Positions 52,749-61,698 of a DNA stretch of 64,000 bases are shown one piece after another. The notes under the pieces are model-generated. The model was not told where the DNA came from. It ran no database searches and worked only from the letters and a program-made list of their open reading frames with translations. Within the stretch, counting starts at the first letter, position 1. Every line of letters begins with the position of its first letter. The DNA comes from Thermacetogenium phaeum DSM 12270 (GTDB taxonomy: Bacteria > Bacillota > DSM-12270 > Thermacetogeniales > Thermacetogeniaceae): NCBI RefSeq assembly GCF_000305935.1, contig NC_018870.1, positions 2,632,501-2,696,500 on the forward strand, given 5' to 3'. A program made the position numbers and the translations under genes.

Positions 52749-52849
52749 TCACCGCTATGCTCCGGCGCCAAACCTCACATCCCTTTCGCAGTTGTTTCTT
52801 TCACCGATGATCGGGAACCGGCGGGCATTCTTTAAAACGCCGTTCCCGA

Positions 52850-53266
52850 TCAACCGCCCCCCCGGCCCAGCCACCGCAAAATATAATCCACAGCCTTCCC
52901 GGTGCGGTCCCTCCCAGCACTGCAGTGCACAAGGACCGGTTTGGGCAGCTCTTCAAAGGCCCGCCGGGCTTTTTCCAGGGCCTTCTCCGTGATCACCCCG
53001 CCTGCTTCGGGATCGCGCATCAGAACATGCGCCACGGCGAAACCGCTCCGGCGGTAATACTCCAAGAGGCCTCCGGGAAGTCCGGGATACAACCGCAGAT
53101 GCAGGTCATCGAGGAGGCAGAGGATGGAGCGAATCCCCATCTCCCGCAGGCTTGAAAGCCACCCGTCCACCTCCTCCCGGGGGACCTCCGAATAAGGTCC
53201 GAGGTGTCGCCCCGGCCGGGCGGATCTGGCCAGGACTCCGGGAATCACCCATCGCGGTTCATACAC
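52850..53266 (-). CDS. Tyrosine/dual-specificity phosphatase-like protein
   Basis: About 138 residues with the Cys-phosphatase loop VHCSAGRDRTG (CX5R: Cys then Arg). A preceding general-acid Asp may lie in MRDPEAGG. The start is chosen at GTG 53266, seven bases from GGAGGT; TTG 53272 is too close to that site. The fold resembles bacterial DSP/PTP proteins. Substrate unknown. It converges with the superoxide dismutase gene. Confidence 0.82.
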   Translation of the reverse strand: MYEPRWVIPGVLARSARPGRHLGPYSEVPREEVDGWLSSLREMGIRSILCLLDDLHLRLYPGLPGGLLEYYRRSGFAVAHVLMRDPEAGGVITEKALEKARRAFEELPKPVLVHCSAGRDRTGKAVDYILRWLGRGGG

Positions 53267-54057
53267 CGACAAACACCTCCCGGCGGGGGTTTAACGAGAA
53301 GATGACGCAACGCCCCTGCCATTTCCTTCCCTAAATTCTACAGGATGAGCCGAAACAAAAACAAGGGTTTTCTGCAGACCTTAGACCGCAACCGTTTTTT
53401 CATTACGCAAAGGGCAGCCCAGGCAGGGAAGAAATGCCTCACAATCTTTCTTCGAGAATTTTCGGCCGAGTATTTTTCTCTTTTGTCAAGTACCCACTGG
53501 TGGGCAGATCATGGGGGCAATTCACGATCTTGTTGCTGATCCTCCTTATCAAAGGAAGACGTCTTCTTGGGGGAGCTGTCTTTCTTGTCGCACAAGGGGT
53601 TCGCAAATTGAATTGGCGATTGGCGAAAAAATGTGAAAGCTTTTTTCCTTGTTGCCTCCGGGAAATAGGGAAAACGGTACTAAAAGAATTCAAAGGGCAG
53701 GCGGAGCCAAAAGCTCCGCCGTTTGTCGTGATCTTCTTAGCAAAGGGGAGCAGTCGGTAAGTAGACCGCGATGATGACCGTAAAAACAAAAAATTTACAC
53801 TCAATTTAAGTTTACCAGGAAAAACGGACAAGTCAAGGAAAAACCCTAATCACGGTATTTTGCAGCTTTTAGGAAAGTTCTTTGCCTTCTTCCCGAGGGT
53901 TGGTTAGTGAGGGTTGTTTTTTGCAAAAGCGAATGGTTTTGTCTTTTTATCTAGAATCGTTTAGAATCTACTAGGAATTTTTTACATCCGAGGTTTTCAA
54001 GGTTCTCAGGGTTACACAAATTCACACAAAACACTGAGGAGGGGATGTGAGCGAGCA
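53267..54057. other. Long AT-richer region upstream of hppA
   Basis: About 790 bases with no recognised gene. A frame at 53434-53760 (108 codons) has no family resemblance. A perfect hairpin GGCGGAGC-CAAAA-GCTCCGCC is at about 53699-53719, followed by GTTTGTCG. TAGAATCGTT and TAGAATCTAC lie in tandem near 53952-53973. The base composition is visibly lower in GC than the flanks and continues into hppA. Confidence 0.4.
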
Positions 54058-56481
54058 ATGAAGTGGCGATGGCTGATCACTCTTTTTTTGGCAGGATTGT
54101 TCAACATCTTGTTGCTCCCTGCCAAGGCGGGGGCAAGTGAGGCTAATATCGTGCTCCCCGAACTTGCTCCTGAGCAGAGCACCCTATTGATGGTCGGAAT
54201 CCTTGTTTGCTTGCTAGGGATGATTTTCGGGCTTTACCAATTCCAAAAAGTCCGGCGGTATCCGGCACACCGTTCGATGTTAGACGTTGCGGAAACCATC
54301 TACGAAACCTGCAAAACTTATCTCATCCAACAAGGGAAGTTTTTGGTCCTGTTATTCGCTTTTATTGCGGTGTGTATCATCTTCTACTTCGGCTTTCTCC
54401 AGCGCATGGGCCTAGGGAGCATGCTGATCATCCTCGGTTGGACCATCATCGGTATTCTCGGTTCTTACGGCGTGGCGTGGTATGGGATTAGAATGAACAA
54501 TTTGGCCAACAGCCGCGCAGCTTTTGCTGGGCTCGAAAGGCGTCCGGTCAAAGTTATGGGTATCTGCTTGGACGCCGGGATGAGTATTGGCGTGCTCTTG
54601 GTATCCGTGGAACTAATCATGATGCTTATTATCCTCCTCTTTGTCCCCCGGGAACTGGCCGGACCAAGTTTTATTGGTTTTGCCATCGGGGAATCTCTGG
54701 GAGCTAGTGCTCTGCGGATCGCTGGAGGGATCTTTACCAAGATCGCCGATATTGGTTCCGACCTGATGAAGATCGTCTTCAGGATCAAGGAAGACGACCC
54801 CCGCAATCCTGGGGTCATTGCGGACTGCACGGCCGACAACGCCGGAGACAGCATTGGGCCTACAGCCGACGGCTTCGAGACCTACGGAGTAACCGGAGTG
54901 GCTCTCATTACCTTTATTGTGCTTGCGGTTGTTTCTGAACTGCAGACAACCTTGCTTACCTGGATCTTCGTGATGCGCATCCTGATGATCATCACCTCAG
55001 CGGTCTCTTTCTTCATCATCAAGGGAGTAACCCAGTACCGCTACGGCAACCGCGATCATCTCGATTTCGAGCAATCCCTAACCAATCTGGTTTGGCTAAC
55101 TTCCCTCCTTTCCATTGCTGTAACTTACGGTGTCAGCTACGTGATACTGGGGCCGAACTCGGGAATTCCAAAAGATCTCCAGCACCTGTGGTACATCTTG
55201 GCGACAATCATCAGCTGTGGAACCTTGGGTGCAGCTTTAATTCCCGAAGTTACCAAGATCTTTACCAGCCCCAAGTCAGGACACGTCCAGGAGGTCGTAA
55301 AGACATCTCGGGAAGGAGGAGCTTCCCTGAACATCTTGTCAGGGGTTGTGGCGGGTAACTTTAGTGGCTTCTGGATGGGGATGGTTTTCATCCTGCTCAT
55401 GTTCATTGCCTACTTGGCGAGTACCTTTGGCCTTGCTGAAATCATGGCTTATCCGTCGATTTTTGCATTTGGCCTTGTAGCCTTTGGAATGCTTGGAATG
55501 GGGCCGGTAACTATTGCTGTCGACAGTTACGGCCCAGTAACCGACAACGCTCAATCCATCTATGAACTTTCCCTTATTGAAACCATTCCGAATATCGACG
55601 AGGAAATTGAAAAGGACTTCGGGTTTAAGCCAGATTTTGACAAAGCTAAGTACTACCTGGAAGCGAATGATAGTAGCGGCAACACCTTCAAGGCTACCGC
55701 GAAGCCAGTTCTCATTGGAACCGCAGTTGTTGGAGCGACGACGATGATCTTTTCTCTGATCCTGGTCATCAAAAATGTCCTTGGGGTGGATCCAGCAACG
55801 CTCCTCACAATCCTTAACCCCTACACCATCCTTGGTTTTGTCTGTGGGGGAGCCGTAATTTACTGGTTTTCAGGGGCTTCCGTCCAAGCGGTTACAACCG
55901 GTGCCCATAAAGCGGTGGCTTACATCAAACGGCACATCAACTTGGATCCCAACGCCAACCAAAGGGCAGCCACCGAGAATTCCAAGGAAGTTGTCCGCAT
56001 CTGTACACAGTACGCACAGGCGGGGATGCTGAACATCTTCGTTGCCTTGTTCTCCTTCGCCTTGGCCTTTGCCTGTCTTTCGGCTCCCATGACGACGCCG
56101 GCAGCTGTTGCCCTTTTCGTTTCCTATCTGATTTCCATCGCCTTTTTTGGCCTCTTCCAGGCTGTTTTCATGGCCAATGCTGGCGGCTGCTGGGACAATG
56201 CCAAGAAGGTGGTGGAAGTTGACCTCCAGGAAAAGGGCTCTGAGCTTCATGCTGCTACTGTCGTCGGCGATACTGTTGGCGATCCCTTCAAGGATACCTC
56301 TTCGGTATCCCTCAATCCGATCATCAAGTTCACGACGCTCTTCGGCCTTCTTGCCATGGAAATTGCCATTGCCGAAGGTTTTAGGGATGTAGCACCTTAT
56401 GTTGGTCTCGTCTTTCTTGCAATTGCCATCTTCTTCGTATGGCGAACGTTCTACCGGATGACCATTCCCGCCAGGGAGTAA
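54058..56481 (+). CDS. hppA: Membrane-bound ion-translocating pyrophosphatase
   Basis: An 807-residue polytopic membrane protein that couples PPi hydrolysis to H+ (or Na+) pumping. Substrate-site motifs: GGIFTKIADIGSDLMKIVF, KEDDPRNPGVIADCTADNAG and, near the C-terminus, VGDTVGDPFKDTSSVSLNP. The motif GNTFKA carries Lys where K+-dependent enzymes have Ala (GNTTAA), which suggests a K+-independent pump. Several substitutions (ADCTADNAGDSIG for the common ADNVGDNVGDCAG) mark a divergent clade. The N-terminus resembles a signal sequence (LLLPAKAGASEA). ATG 54058 follows GAGGAGGGG at a long distance. AT-richer codon use suggests transfer. Confidence 0.92.
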   Translation: MKWRWLITLFLAGLFNILLLPAKAGASEANIVLPELAPEQSTLLMVGILVCLLGMIFGLYQFQKVRRYPAHRSMLDVAETIYETCKTYLIQQGKFLVLLFAFIAVCIIFYFGFLQRMGLGSMLIILGWTIIGILGSYGVAWYGIRMNNLANSRAAFAGLERRPVKVMGICLDAGMSIGVLLVSVELIMMLIILLFVPRELAGPSFIGFAIGESLGASALRIAGGIFTKIADIGSDLMKIVFRIKEDDPRNPGVIADCTADNAGDSIGPTADGFETYGVTGVALITFIVLAVVSELQTTLLTWIFVMRILMIITSAVSFFIIKGVTQYRYGNRDHLDFEQSLTNLVWLTSLLSIAVTYGVSYVILGPNSGIPKDLQHLWYILATIISCGTLGAALIPEVTKIFTSPKSGHVQEVVKTSREGGASLNILSGVVAGNFSGFWMGMVFILLMFIAYLASTFGLAEIMAYPSIFAFGLVAFGMLGMGPVTIAVDSYGPVTDNAQSIYELSLIETIPNIDEEIEKDFGFKPDFDKAKYYLEANDSSGNTFKATAKPVLIGTAVVGATTMIFSLILVIKNVLGVDPATLLTILNPYTILGFVCGGAVIYWFSGASVQAVTTGAHKAVAYIKRHINLDPNANQRAATENSKEVVRICTQYAQAGMLNIFVALFSFALAFACLSAPMTTPAAVALFVSYLISIAFFGLFQAVFMANAGGCWDNAKKVVEVDLQEKGSELHAATVVGDTVGDPFKDTSSVSLNPIIKFTTLFGLLAMEIAIAEGFRDVAPYVGLVFLAIAIFFVWRTFYRMTIPARE

Positions 56482-56545
56482 GAGGGAGGAATCCGAGCCA
56501 CCCCTAAAATATCACAGTCCGGTGACAAAAAGGAAATTTTTGCTC

Positions 56546-56574
56546 TTGCATTTTCTTTTAGGAGCGGCTATACT
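56546..56574 (+). promoter_or_regulatory. Promoter of the aroF2-pheA T-box transcript
   Basis: TTGCAT (56546-56551), 17-base spacer, TATACT (56569-56574). It starts transcription just upstream of T-box stem I. Confidence 0.75.
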
Positions 56575-56589
56575 GTACAAAAATACCTC

Positions 56590-56885
56590 AAAACCCGTGA
56601 AGGGGAAAAGTACGCAGGACACCGGTTCCCAGAGAGGGAGTGTCACCGGCTGCAAGCACTCCCGGATCAAGACCTGCCGAAGTTCGCCCCGGAGGTGTCG
56701 GCTGAAACCGCCGTTCGGCGGCAAGTAGGCTTGACCGTCGGCTCCCGACGTTACACGGGAGGGGGTATCGGAAGACACTTCCCGTACTCTTAAACAAAGG
56801 GGGTTCCGTTCCGACAACGGGCCACCTAGGGTGGTAACGCGGAAAGCAAAGGCTTCTCGTCTCTAGGGCGAGAGGCCTTTTTATT
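56590..56885 (+). ncRNA. T-box leader, phenylalanine specifier
   Basis: Stem I is closed by GGGG (56602-56605) and CCCC (56687-56690), with GCAGG/CCTGC above. The internal loop has AAGTA on the 5' side and GAAG-TTC on the 3' side, putting the specifier UUC (Phe) at 56683-56685 in the usual GAA-N-codon arrangement. The distal part has AGAGAGGGAG and GGCTGCAAG. The antiterminator T-box AGGGTGGTAACGCGG is at 56828-56842. The terminator (AGGCTTCTCG ... GCGAGAGGCCT, T5) ends near 56883. It senses uncharged tRNA-Phe and controls aroF2-pheA. Confidence 0.9.
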
Positions 56886-57016
56886 CAGCTCCGGAACGGC
56901 CCTCCCGGAGGGGTCTTTCCCGTACCCTTAGACAAGAGGGCCTGATCGGCCAAGAAGGGTGGTACCGCGGAAGCCCGCTGCTTTCGTCCCTGGGGGAAAA
57001 GCAGCGGGCTTTGTTT
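56886..57016 (+). ncRNA. Second T-box antiterminator/terminator module without stem I
   Basis: A second T-box sequence AGGGTGGTACCGCGG (56956-56970) is followed by a strong terminator, AGCCCGCTGCTTT ... AAAGCAGCGGGCT plus TTTGTTT. The preceding CCCGTACCCTTAGACAAGAGGG repeats the stem III region of the first unit (given here as CCCGTACCC and TTAGACAAGAGGG). Only about 75 bases separate the units, so a second stem I is impossible. This is a duplicated decision module in series. Confidence 0.85.
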
Positions 57017-57248
57017 ATCTAAAGAGTCTCAATTTGAGTGAGGGCGGAAAACCTGAAGTCACCCCGGCGGCCACGAGTCGGTGACCGGCAATCGGTCGCC
57101 GGTCTCGTTGGAGACGTCTTGCCATTCCTTTCCATTCCAGACCAATCGCTTATCACCGGCAACTGGCAAGGCGAAGGCATTGCCGAGCCCGAAAGCGGGC
57201 ACAGGGAGGAACCGTCCGTTAACTTTCAGGATAAGGAGGCATAAAAAA

Positions 57249-58262
57249 ATGGTCATCGTGATGAATCTTTCAGCAACAGCGGAGGAAATCAGGGAGGTAC
57301 AGCAGAGGTTGGAACAGGCCGGGTTCCAGGCCCACTTCATCCGCGGCGTCAAACGCCTGGTAATCGGAGCCGTTGGGAACAGGAGCGCCATCGATTCGCT
57401 GGCCCTCGAAGCCATGCCCGGAGTAGAAAGGGTCATACCGATCATGAAACCGTATAAGCTGGTCAGCCGCGAGGCCAAGGGGAAGAGCAGCGTAGTCCGG
57501 GTAGGAAATGCCACCTTTGGAGCAAACAGGCTGGCGGTGATCGCCGGTCCCTGCGCCGTAGAAAGCGAGGAACAGCTGCTGGAGGCCGCCCGGCGGGTGC
57601 GCGCGGCGGGTGCCTGCATGCTGCGTGGGGGCGCCTTCAAACCGCGCACCTCTCTCTACAGCTTCCAGGGGCTGGGAGTCGAGGGGCTGAAGCTGCTGGC
57701 CGCGGCTTCCTCGGTCACCGGTCTTCCCACCGTAACCGAGGTTGTTGACGAAGCCAGCCTGGAGCTGGCAGTGGAATATGTGGATATGCTCCAGGTGGGA
57801 GCCAGAAACATGCAGAACTTCAGCCTGCTCCGGGCGGTGGGGCGCTCCGGCAAGCCGGTCCTGTTAAAACGCGGCTTTTCCGCCACCATCGACGAATGGC
57901 TGATGGCCGCCGAGTACATTGTCGCCGAAGGAAACGAGAACGTGGTGCTCTGTGAACGGGGAATCCGCACCTTTGAAAAGGCCACCCGCAATACCCTGGA
58001 CTTGAGCGCCGTCCCGCTGGTCAAGAGGTTGAGCCACCTCCCGGTGGTTGTCGACCCCAGCCACGCCACCGGGAACCGGCACCTGGTGACTCCCATGTCC
58101 CTGGCGGCAGTGGCAGCGGAAGCAGACGGCCTGCTCATCGAAGTCCACCCGCAGCCCTCCCAGGCGTTGTGCGACGGCCCGCAGTCCCTTTCCCCCGACG
58201 AGTTCGACATCCTGATGGGGCAACTGCAGCGGATCGCTACTGCGGTAGGGCGCAGCGCCTGA
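57249..58262 (+). CDS. aroF: DAHP synthase with N-terminal regulatory domain
   Basis: A 337-residue type I-beta DAHP synthase. Residues about 1-72 form a ferredoxin/ACT-like regulatory domain (MVIVMNLSATAEEIREVQQR, then VERVIPIMKPYKLVSREAK). This domain mediates aromatic feedback in Thermotoga-type enzymes. The catalytic domain ([49 protein letters not shown]) is very similar to the 272-residue paralogue at 41945. ATG 57249 follows ATAAGGAGG; the frame to 57081 is leader. It is followed 14 bases later by pheA under the Phe T-box. Confidence 0.94.
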   Translation: MVIVMNLSATAEEIREVQQRLEQAGFQAHFIRGVKRLVIGAVGNRSAIDSLALEAMPGVERVIPIMKPYKLVSREAKGKSSVVRVGNATFGANRLAVIAGPCAVESEEQLLEAARRVRAAGACMLRGGAFKPRTSLYSFQGLGVEGLKLLAAASSVTGLPTVTEVVDEASLELAVEYVDMLQVGARNMQNFSLLRAVGRSGKPVLLKRGFSATIDEWLMAAEYIVAEGNENVVLCERGIRTFEKATRNTLDLSAVPLVKRLSHLPVVVDPSHATGNRHLVTPMSLAAVAAEADGLLIEVHPQPSQALCDGPQSLSPDEFDILMGQLQRIATAVGRSA

Positions 58263-58276
58263 AAGGAGGGAAGGCA

Positions 58277-59110
58277 GTGAAACGAATCGGATACCTGGGG
58301 CCGCCGGGCACCTTCTCCGAGGAGGCCGCCCGCCGCCACCGGGGCAACGGGGAAGGAGAACTGGTGGCCTGCGCTTCTCTGGAAGAGGTCTTCGCCCGGC
58401 TGGAAACGGGGTTGCTCGAGGAAGGGGTGGTGCCGGTGGAGAATTCCAGTGAGGGAGCAGTCAGTGTGGTTCTCGACATGCTGGCAGCACACCCTGAGCT
58501 GACCGTACGCGGTGAGGTTGTGATGCAGGTCGTCCACAGCCTGCTGGTGCCGCCGGGAGTAAAACTGGAGATGGTGGAGAAGGTTCTCTCCCACCCCCAG
58601 GCCTTCGCCCAGTGCCGCACCTTTCTCCGCCAAAAACTGGCGGGGGTGGAACTCCAGGAATGCGCCAGCACGGCGGCGGCAGCGGCGCTGGCAGCACGGT
58701 GCAGGCGCCCCTGGGCCGCCCTCGCCCCCCTCTCCGCCGCCTCTCGCTACAATCTGCAGGTACTGATCCCCGCAGCCAACGACTGCCCACACAATAAGAC
58801 GCGGTTTTGGGCGCTCGGAAGGAAAAGGGTTCTCTCCCCGGTACCCCCCTGCAAGACGTCCCTGATCTTCGGGGTCCGGCACCGGCCCGGCGCCCTCTAC
58901 AGGGTACTGCGGGAGTTCGCCATCCGGGAAATCAACCTCACCCGCATCGAATCTCGCCCATCGAAGAAGGGGTTGGGTGATTATATTTTCTTCCTGGATT
59001 TTGAAGGGGCCGCCGGCGACCCGGTGGTGAAGGAGATGCTCGACGTCCTGACAGAAGAACACACCACCACGCTGAGAGTTCTGGGGTCGTACCATGTAGA
59101 GCAGGAATAA
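58277..59110 (+). CDS. pheA: Prephenate dehydratase
   Basis: A 277-residue enzyme that converts prephenate to phenylpyruvate. The catalytic PDT domain starts RIGYLGPPGTFSEEAARRH and ends with the TRF motif (NKTRFWALG). The C-terminal ACT domain has RPGALYRVLREF and the ESRPSKK motif that bind Phe for feedback inhibition. GTG 58277 follows AAAGGAGGG. No chorismate mutase domain is fused. It is co-transcribed with the second DAHP synthase. No clear terminator follows. Confidence 0.95.
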   Translation: MKRIGYLGPPGTFSEEAARRHRGNGEGELVACASLEEVFARLETGLLEEGVVPVENSSEGAVSVVLDMLAAHPELTVRGEVVMQVVHSLLVPPGVKLEMVEKVLSHPQAFAQCRTFLRQKLAGVELQECASTAAAAALAARCRRPWAALAPLSAASRYNLQVLIPAANDCPHNKTRFWALGRKRVLSPVPPCKTSLIFGVRHRPGALYRVLREFAIREINLTRIESRPSKKGLGDYIFFLDFEGAAGDPVVKEMLDVLTEEHTTTLRVLGSYHVEQE

Positions 59111-59231
59111 TAAGACGCCTGTTTGCGAACGGCTTCCCGGCGTCCGGAGGCTCTCCTCTTAGGCGGCCTCTTGACGGTAGCTCCCGGTCCCTTCGGCTGG
59201 AACCCTGCACCATCCACCCTTAACAAAAAAC

Positions 59232-59513
59232 CGGCTGCCCTGAAAATACGCTTCAGTTTATCCTTGCGCTTGCTCCCGGACTCCGGTTTAACTCGCCCTA
59301 AGACTTGTCGCAGACGGCAGCCGACCGGCTTCTATGACGGCATCCCTGCCGCAGAGTCGCCTATCTCGACATCCTGTCTCGATTCGGCTGCCGTTTGCTG
59401 CTCCTTCGTCAAGGGCGAGTAACAACCTCCGTCAGGTCGCTGCGCTGGCAAGGATAAATCCTTTTTTCGTTCCTCTGTTGGTGCCGCCGCTGGCGGTATG
59501 GGTGGTCTAAGAC
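59232..59513 (-). repeat. Dispersed repeat, copy B (inverted relative to copy A)
   Basis: The reverse complement matches 18336-18622 along about 280 bases, with a ~100-base identical core. It fills the gap between pheA and the panD terminator. Like copy A it lies next to an operon terminator. The shared frame here reads RPDGGCYSPLTKEQQTAAES and ends AAGMPS-stop. No terminal inverted repeats or target duplications were recognised. Confidence 0.8.
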
Positions 59514-59563
59514 AAAAATAGCGGGAGAAGAGCCGGCCTGCGCCGGGCTCATTCCCCCGCAGT
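59514..59563 (-). terminator. Rho-independent terminator of the pan operon
   Basis: On the minus strand an outer GCGGG/CCCGC and inner GAGCC-C-GGC / GCC-G-GCTC stem is followed by TATTTTTG. It lies about 50 bases after the panD stop. Confidence 0.8.
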
Positions 59564-59611
59564 GCTCAATCACTTGCATTTCAGACCTCTGGCCGGCGCC
59601 GCCTCTATCTA

Positions 59612-59986
59612 TCAACAGCCCGGAGCCGTCGCTCCCTTCCCGGTGATTCTGTTTTTCTCATCCACGAAGACCACACGGGGCTCGTAATGACGGGCCTCAT
59701 TCTCTTCCATATGAATATAGGAGAGGATGATCAGGATGTCCCCCGGCTGTCCGAGGCGGGCCGCCGCCCCGTTCAGACAGATCTTACCGGACCCCCGCTC
59801 CCCCTCGATGACATAGGTTTCAAAACGGGCGCCGTTGTTGTTGTTGACAACCTGCACCTTTTCATAGGGAAGAATGTCCGCCGCCTCCATTAAATCCCGA
59901 TCGATGGTGATGCTCCCCATGTAGTTCAGATCGGCCTCCGTCAGGACCGCCCGGTGGATCTTCGATTTCAACATGGTGCGGTACAC
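59612..59986 (-). CDS. panD: Aspartate 1-decarboxylase proenzyme
   Basis: A 124-residue protein that makes beta-alanine. It self-cleaves at Gly24-Ser25 in [14 protein letters not shown] to form the pyruvoyl cofactor. [14 protein letters not shown] and [20 protein letters not shown] are family segments. GTG 59986 has GGAGGTGA five bases upstream. It overlaps the end of panC by 19 bases and ends the pan operon. Confidence 0.95.
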   Translation of the reverse strand: MYRTMLKSKIHRAVLTEADLNYMGSITIDRDLMEAADILPYEKVQVVNNNNGARFETYVIEGERGSGKICLNGAAARLGQPGDILIILSYIHMEENEARHYEPRVVFVDEKNRITGKGATAPGC

Positions 59987-60837
59987 GGTCTCACCTCCAG
60001 GTCGATGTTGTCGATGAGCCTGGTCTTTCCCACGTAGACCGCCGCCGCCAGCAGCACCCGGCCCTTCAGCTCCCCTAGTTCTGCCAGATCCTCGCCTCCC
60101 ACAACCTCCACATAGTCTACCCGGATGCCGGGTGAGGACTCGAGCACCCGCAGGATCTCCTGCCGCACCCGCCGGGGATCGGTCTCCCCTTTGAGGATCA
60201 TCTCCTTACCGGCGGACAGGGCGCGGGGGAGGGCCAGAGCCTGTTTCCTTTCCTCCGGGGAGAGATAGGTGTTGCGGGAACTCAAGGCCAGGCCGTCGGC
60301 CTCCCGGATGATGGGGCAGGTGACGATCCGAACGGGAATATTGAGGTCGGCGACCATCTTTTTGATGATAACGGCCTGCTGGGCATCCTTCTGCCCGAAA
60401 TAGGCGCGGTCCGGCTGCGTTATGAGGAAGAGCTTCAGGACGACGGTGGTGACCCCGCGGAAATGCCCGGGACGCGACCTACCGCACATTTTCTCGGCGA
60501 TATCACCCTTGACCTCCACAAAGGTGCTGTATCCTTCCGGGTACATCTCTGCACCGGAGGGAGCAAAGACGTAGTCCACACCTGCAGCCTCCGCCAGCCT
60601 GTTATCCCGCTCCGGGTCCCGGGGATAGGTGGCGAAATCCTCTTTTGGGCCGAACTGAAGGGGGTTCACAAAATTGCTCATCACCACGATGTCGTTCTCT
60701 CCCCTGGCAGCCCTGATCAGGCTCAGGTGCCCCTCGTGAAGATAGCCCATAGTGGGCACGAGTCCAATGCTCTTCCCGGACCGCTTCAGATGCAGGCAGA
60801 GCTCCTGCATCGCGGCAACCCTTGTGATGACTTCCAT
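59968..60837 (-). CDS. panC: Pantothenate synthetase
   Basis: A 289-residue ligase that joins pantoate and beta-alanine using ATP. Markers: [52 protein letters not shown] and [15 protein letters not shown] (KMSKS-like). ATG 60837 lies 49 bases after panB. The protein is complete. Confidence 0.96.
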   Translation of the reverse strand: MEVITRVAAMQELCLHLKRSGKSIGLVPTMGYLHEGHLSLIRAARGENDIVVMSNFVNPLQFGPKEDFATYPRDPERDNRLAEAAGVDYVFAPSGAEMYPEGYSTFVEVKGDIAEKMCGRSRPGHFRGVTTVVLKLFLITQPDRAYFGQKDAQQAVIIKKMVADLNIPVRIVTCPIIREADGLALSSRNTYLSPEERKQALALPRALSAGKEMILKGETDPRRVRQEILRVLESSPGIRVDYVEVVGGEDLAELGELKGRVLLAAAVYVGKTRLIDNIDLEVRPCTAPC

Positions 60838-60886
60838 CAGATAAAAACACCGTCCTTAATCGTGGAGTTTACGGGCAATTCTTAAA

Positions 60887-61684
60887 TCAATAACAGTGTT
60901 CAGGCCCGGGGAATACCCCCTCTGCCACCTCTTTTTTGAAGGTGGCCAGGGCGTCCATGATGATGTCGTGCAGGTTGGCGTACTGCTTCACAAACTTCGG
61001 CACCTTCTTGCCGGTGACGCCCAGCATGTCGTGAAGCACCATCACCTGCCCGTCACAGTAGGGCCCGGCTCCACAGGACAGCGTCGGGATTCTCAGGCGG
61101 GCGGTAACCTCCTTCCCCAGTTCCGCCGGAATGCACTCCAGAACCAGGGAGGAGATCCCCGCTTCCTCCAGGATCAAGGCGTCCTCGATCAGCCGCTGCG
61201 CCGCTTCTTCGGTTCTTCCTTGCACGCGGTGGCCGCCGAATACGTGGACCGACTGTGGGGTCAGGCCCAGGTGGCCCATCACCGGGATTCCCGCCTCCAC
61301 CAGTGCGCGGACGACCTCTGCGTGCTCCCGGCCTCCTTCCAGCTTAACGCAGTGCGCCCCTGCTTCCTTGAGATAGCGACCGGCATTCAGCACGGCATCG
61401 GCAACCGTCGTCTGGTAAGAGAGAAAGGGCATATCGCCGACGACCATCGCCCGTTTGGCACCGCGGGCAACCGCCTTGGTGTGGTGCAGGCTCTCCTCCA
61501 TGGTGACCGGCAGCGTGTTCTCGTAACCGAGCACCACGTTCCCCAGGGAATCCCCAACCAGCAGGATATCGATGCCGGCTTCGTCGAGGAGCCGGGCCGA
61601 CGGATAATCGTAAGCCGTCAGCAGGGTGATCTTCTCCCCCCGCTCCTTCATCTCAAGCAGTGTTGCCGTCGTGACGCGCGACAT
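60887..61684 (-). CDS. panB: 3-methyl-2-oxobutanoate hydroxymethyltransferase
   Basis: A 265-residue TIM barrel that makes ketopantoate from alpha-ketoisovalerate and methylene-THF. Markers: LLTAYDYPSARLLDEAGIDI, LVGDSLGNVVLGYENTLPV with the metal-binding Asp, VVGDMPFLSY, and VKLEGGREH with GHLGLTPQSVH. ATG 61684 is 14 bases after the upstream reductase gene. Confidence 0.96.
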   Translation of the reverse strand: MSRVTTATLLEMKERGEKITLLTAYDYPSARLLDEAGIDILLVGDSLGNVVLGYENTLPVTMEESLHHTKAVARGAKRAMVVGDMPFLSYQTTVADAVLNAGRYLKEAGAHCVKLEGGREHAEVVRALVEAGIPVMGHLGLTPQSVHVFGGHRVQGRTEEAAQRLIEDALILEEAGISSLVLECIPAELGKEVTARLRIPTLSCGAGPYCDGQVMVLHDMLGVTGKKVPKFVKQYANLHDIIMDALATFKKEVAEGVFPGPEHCY

Positions 61685-61698
61685 AATCAGCCCTCCAG

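Noticed and set aside
53434-53760. 108-codon frame upstream of hppA
   Set aside because: Hydrophobic patch only, no start context and no family resemblance; could not be supported as a gene.
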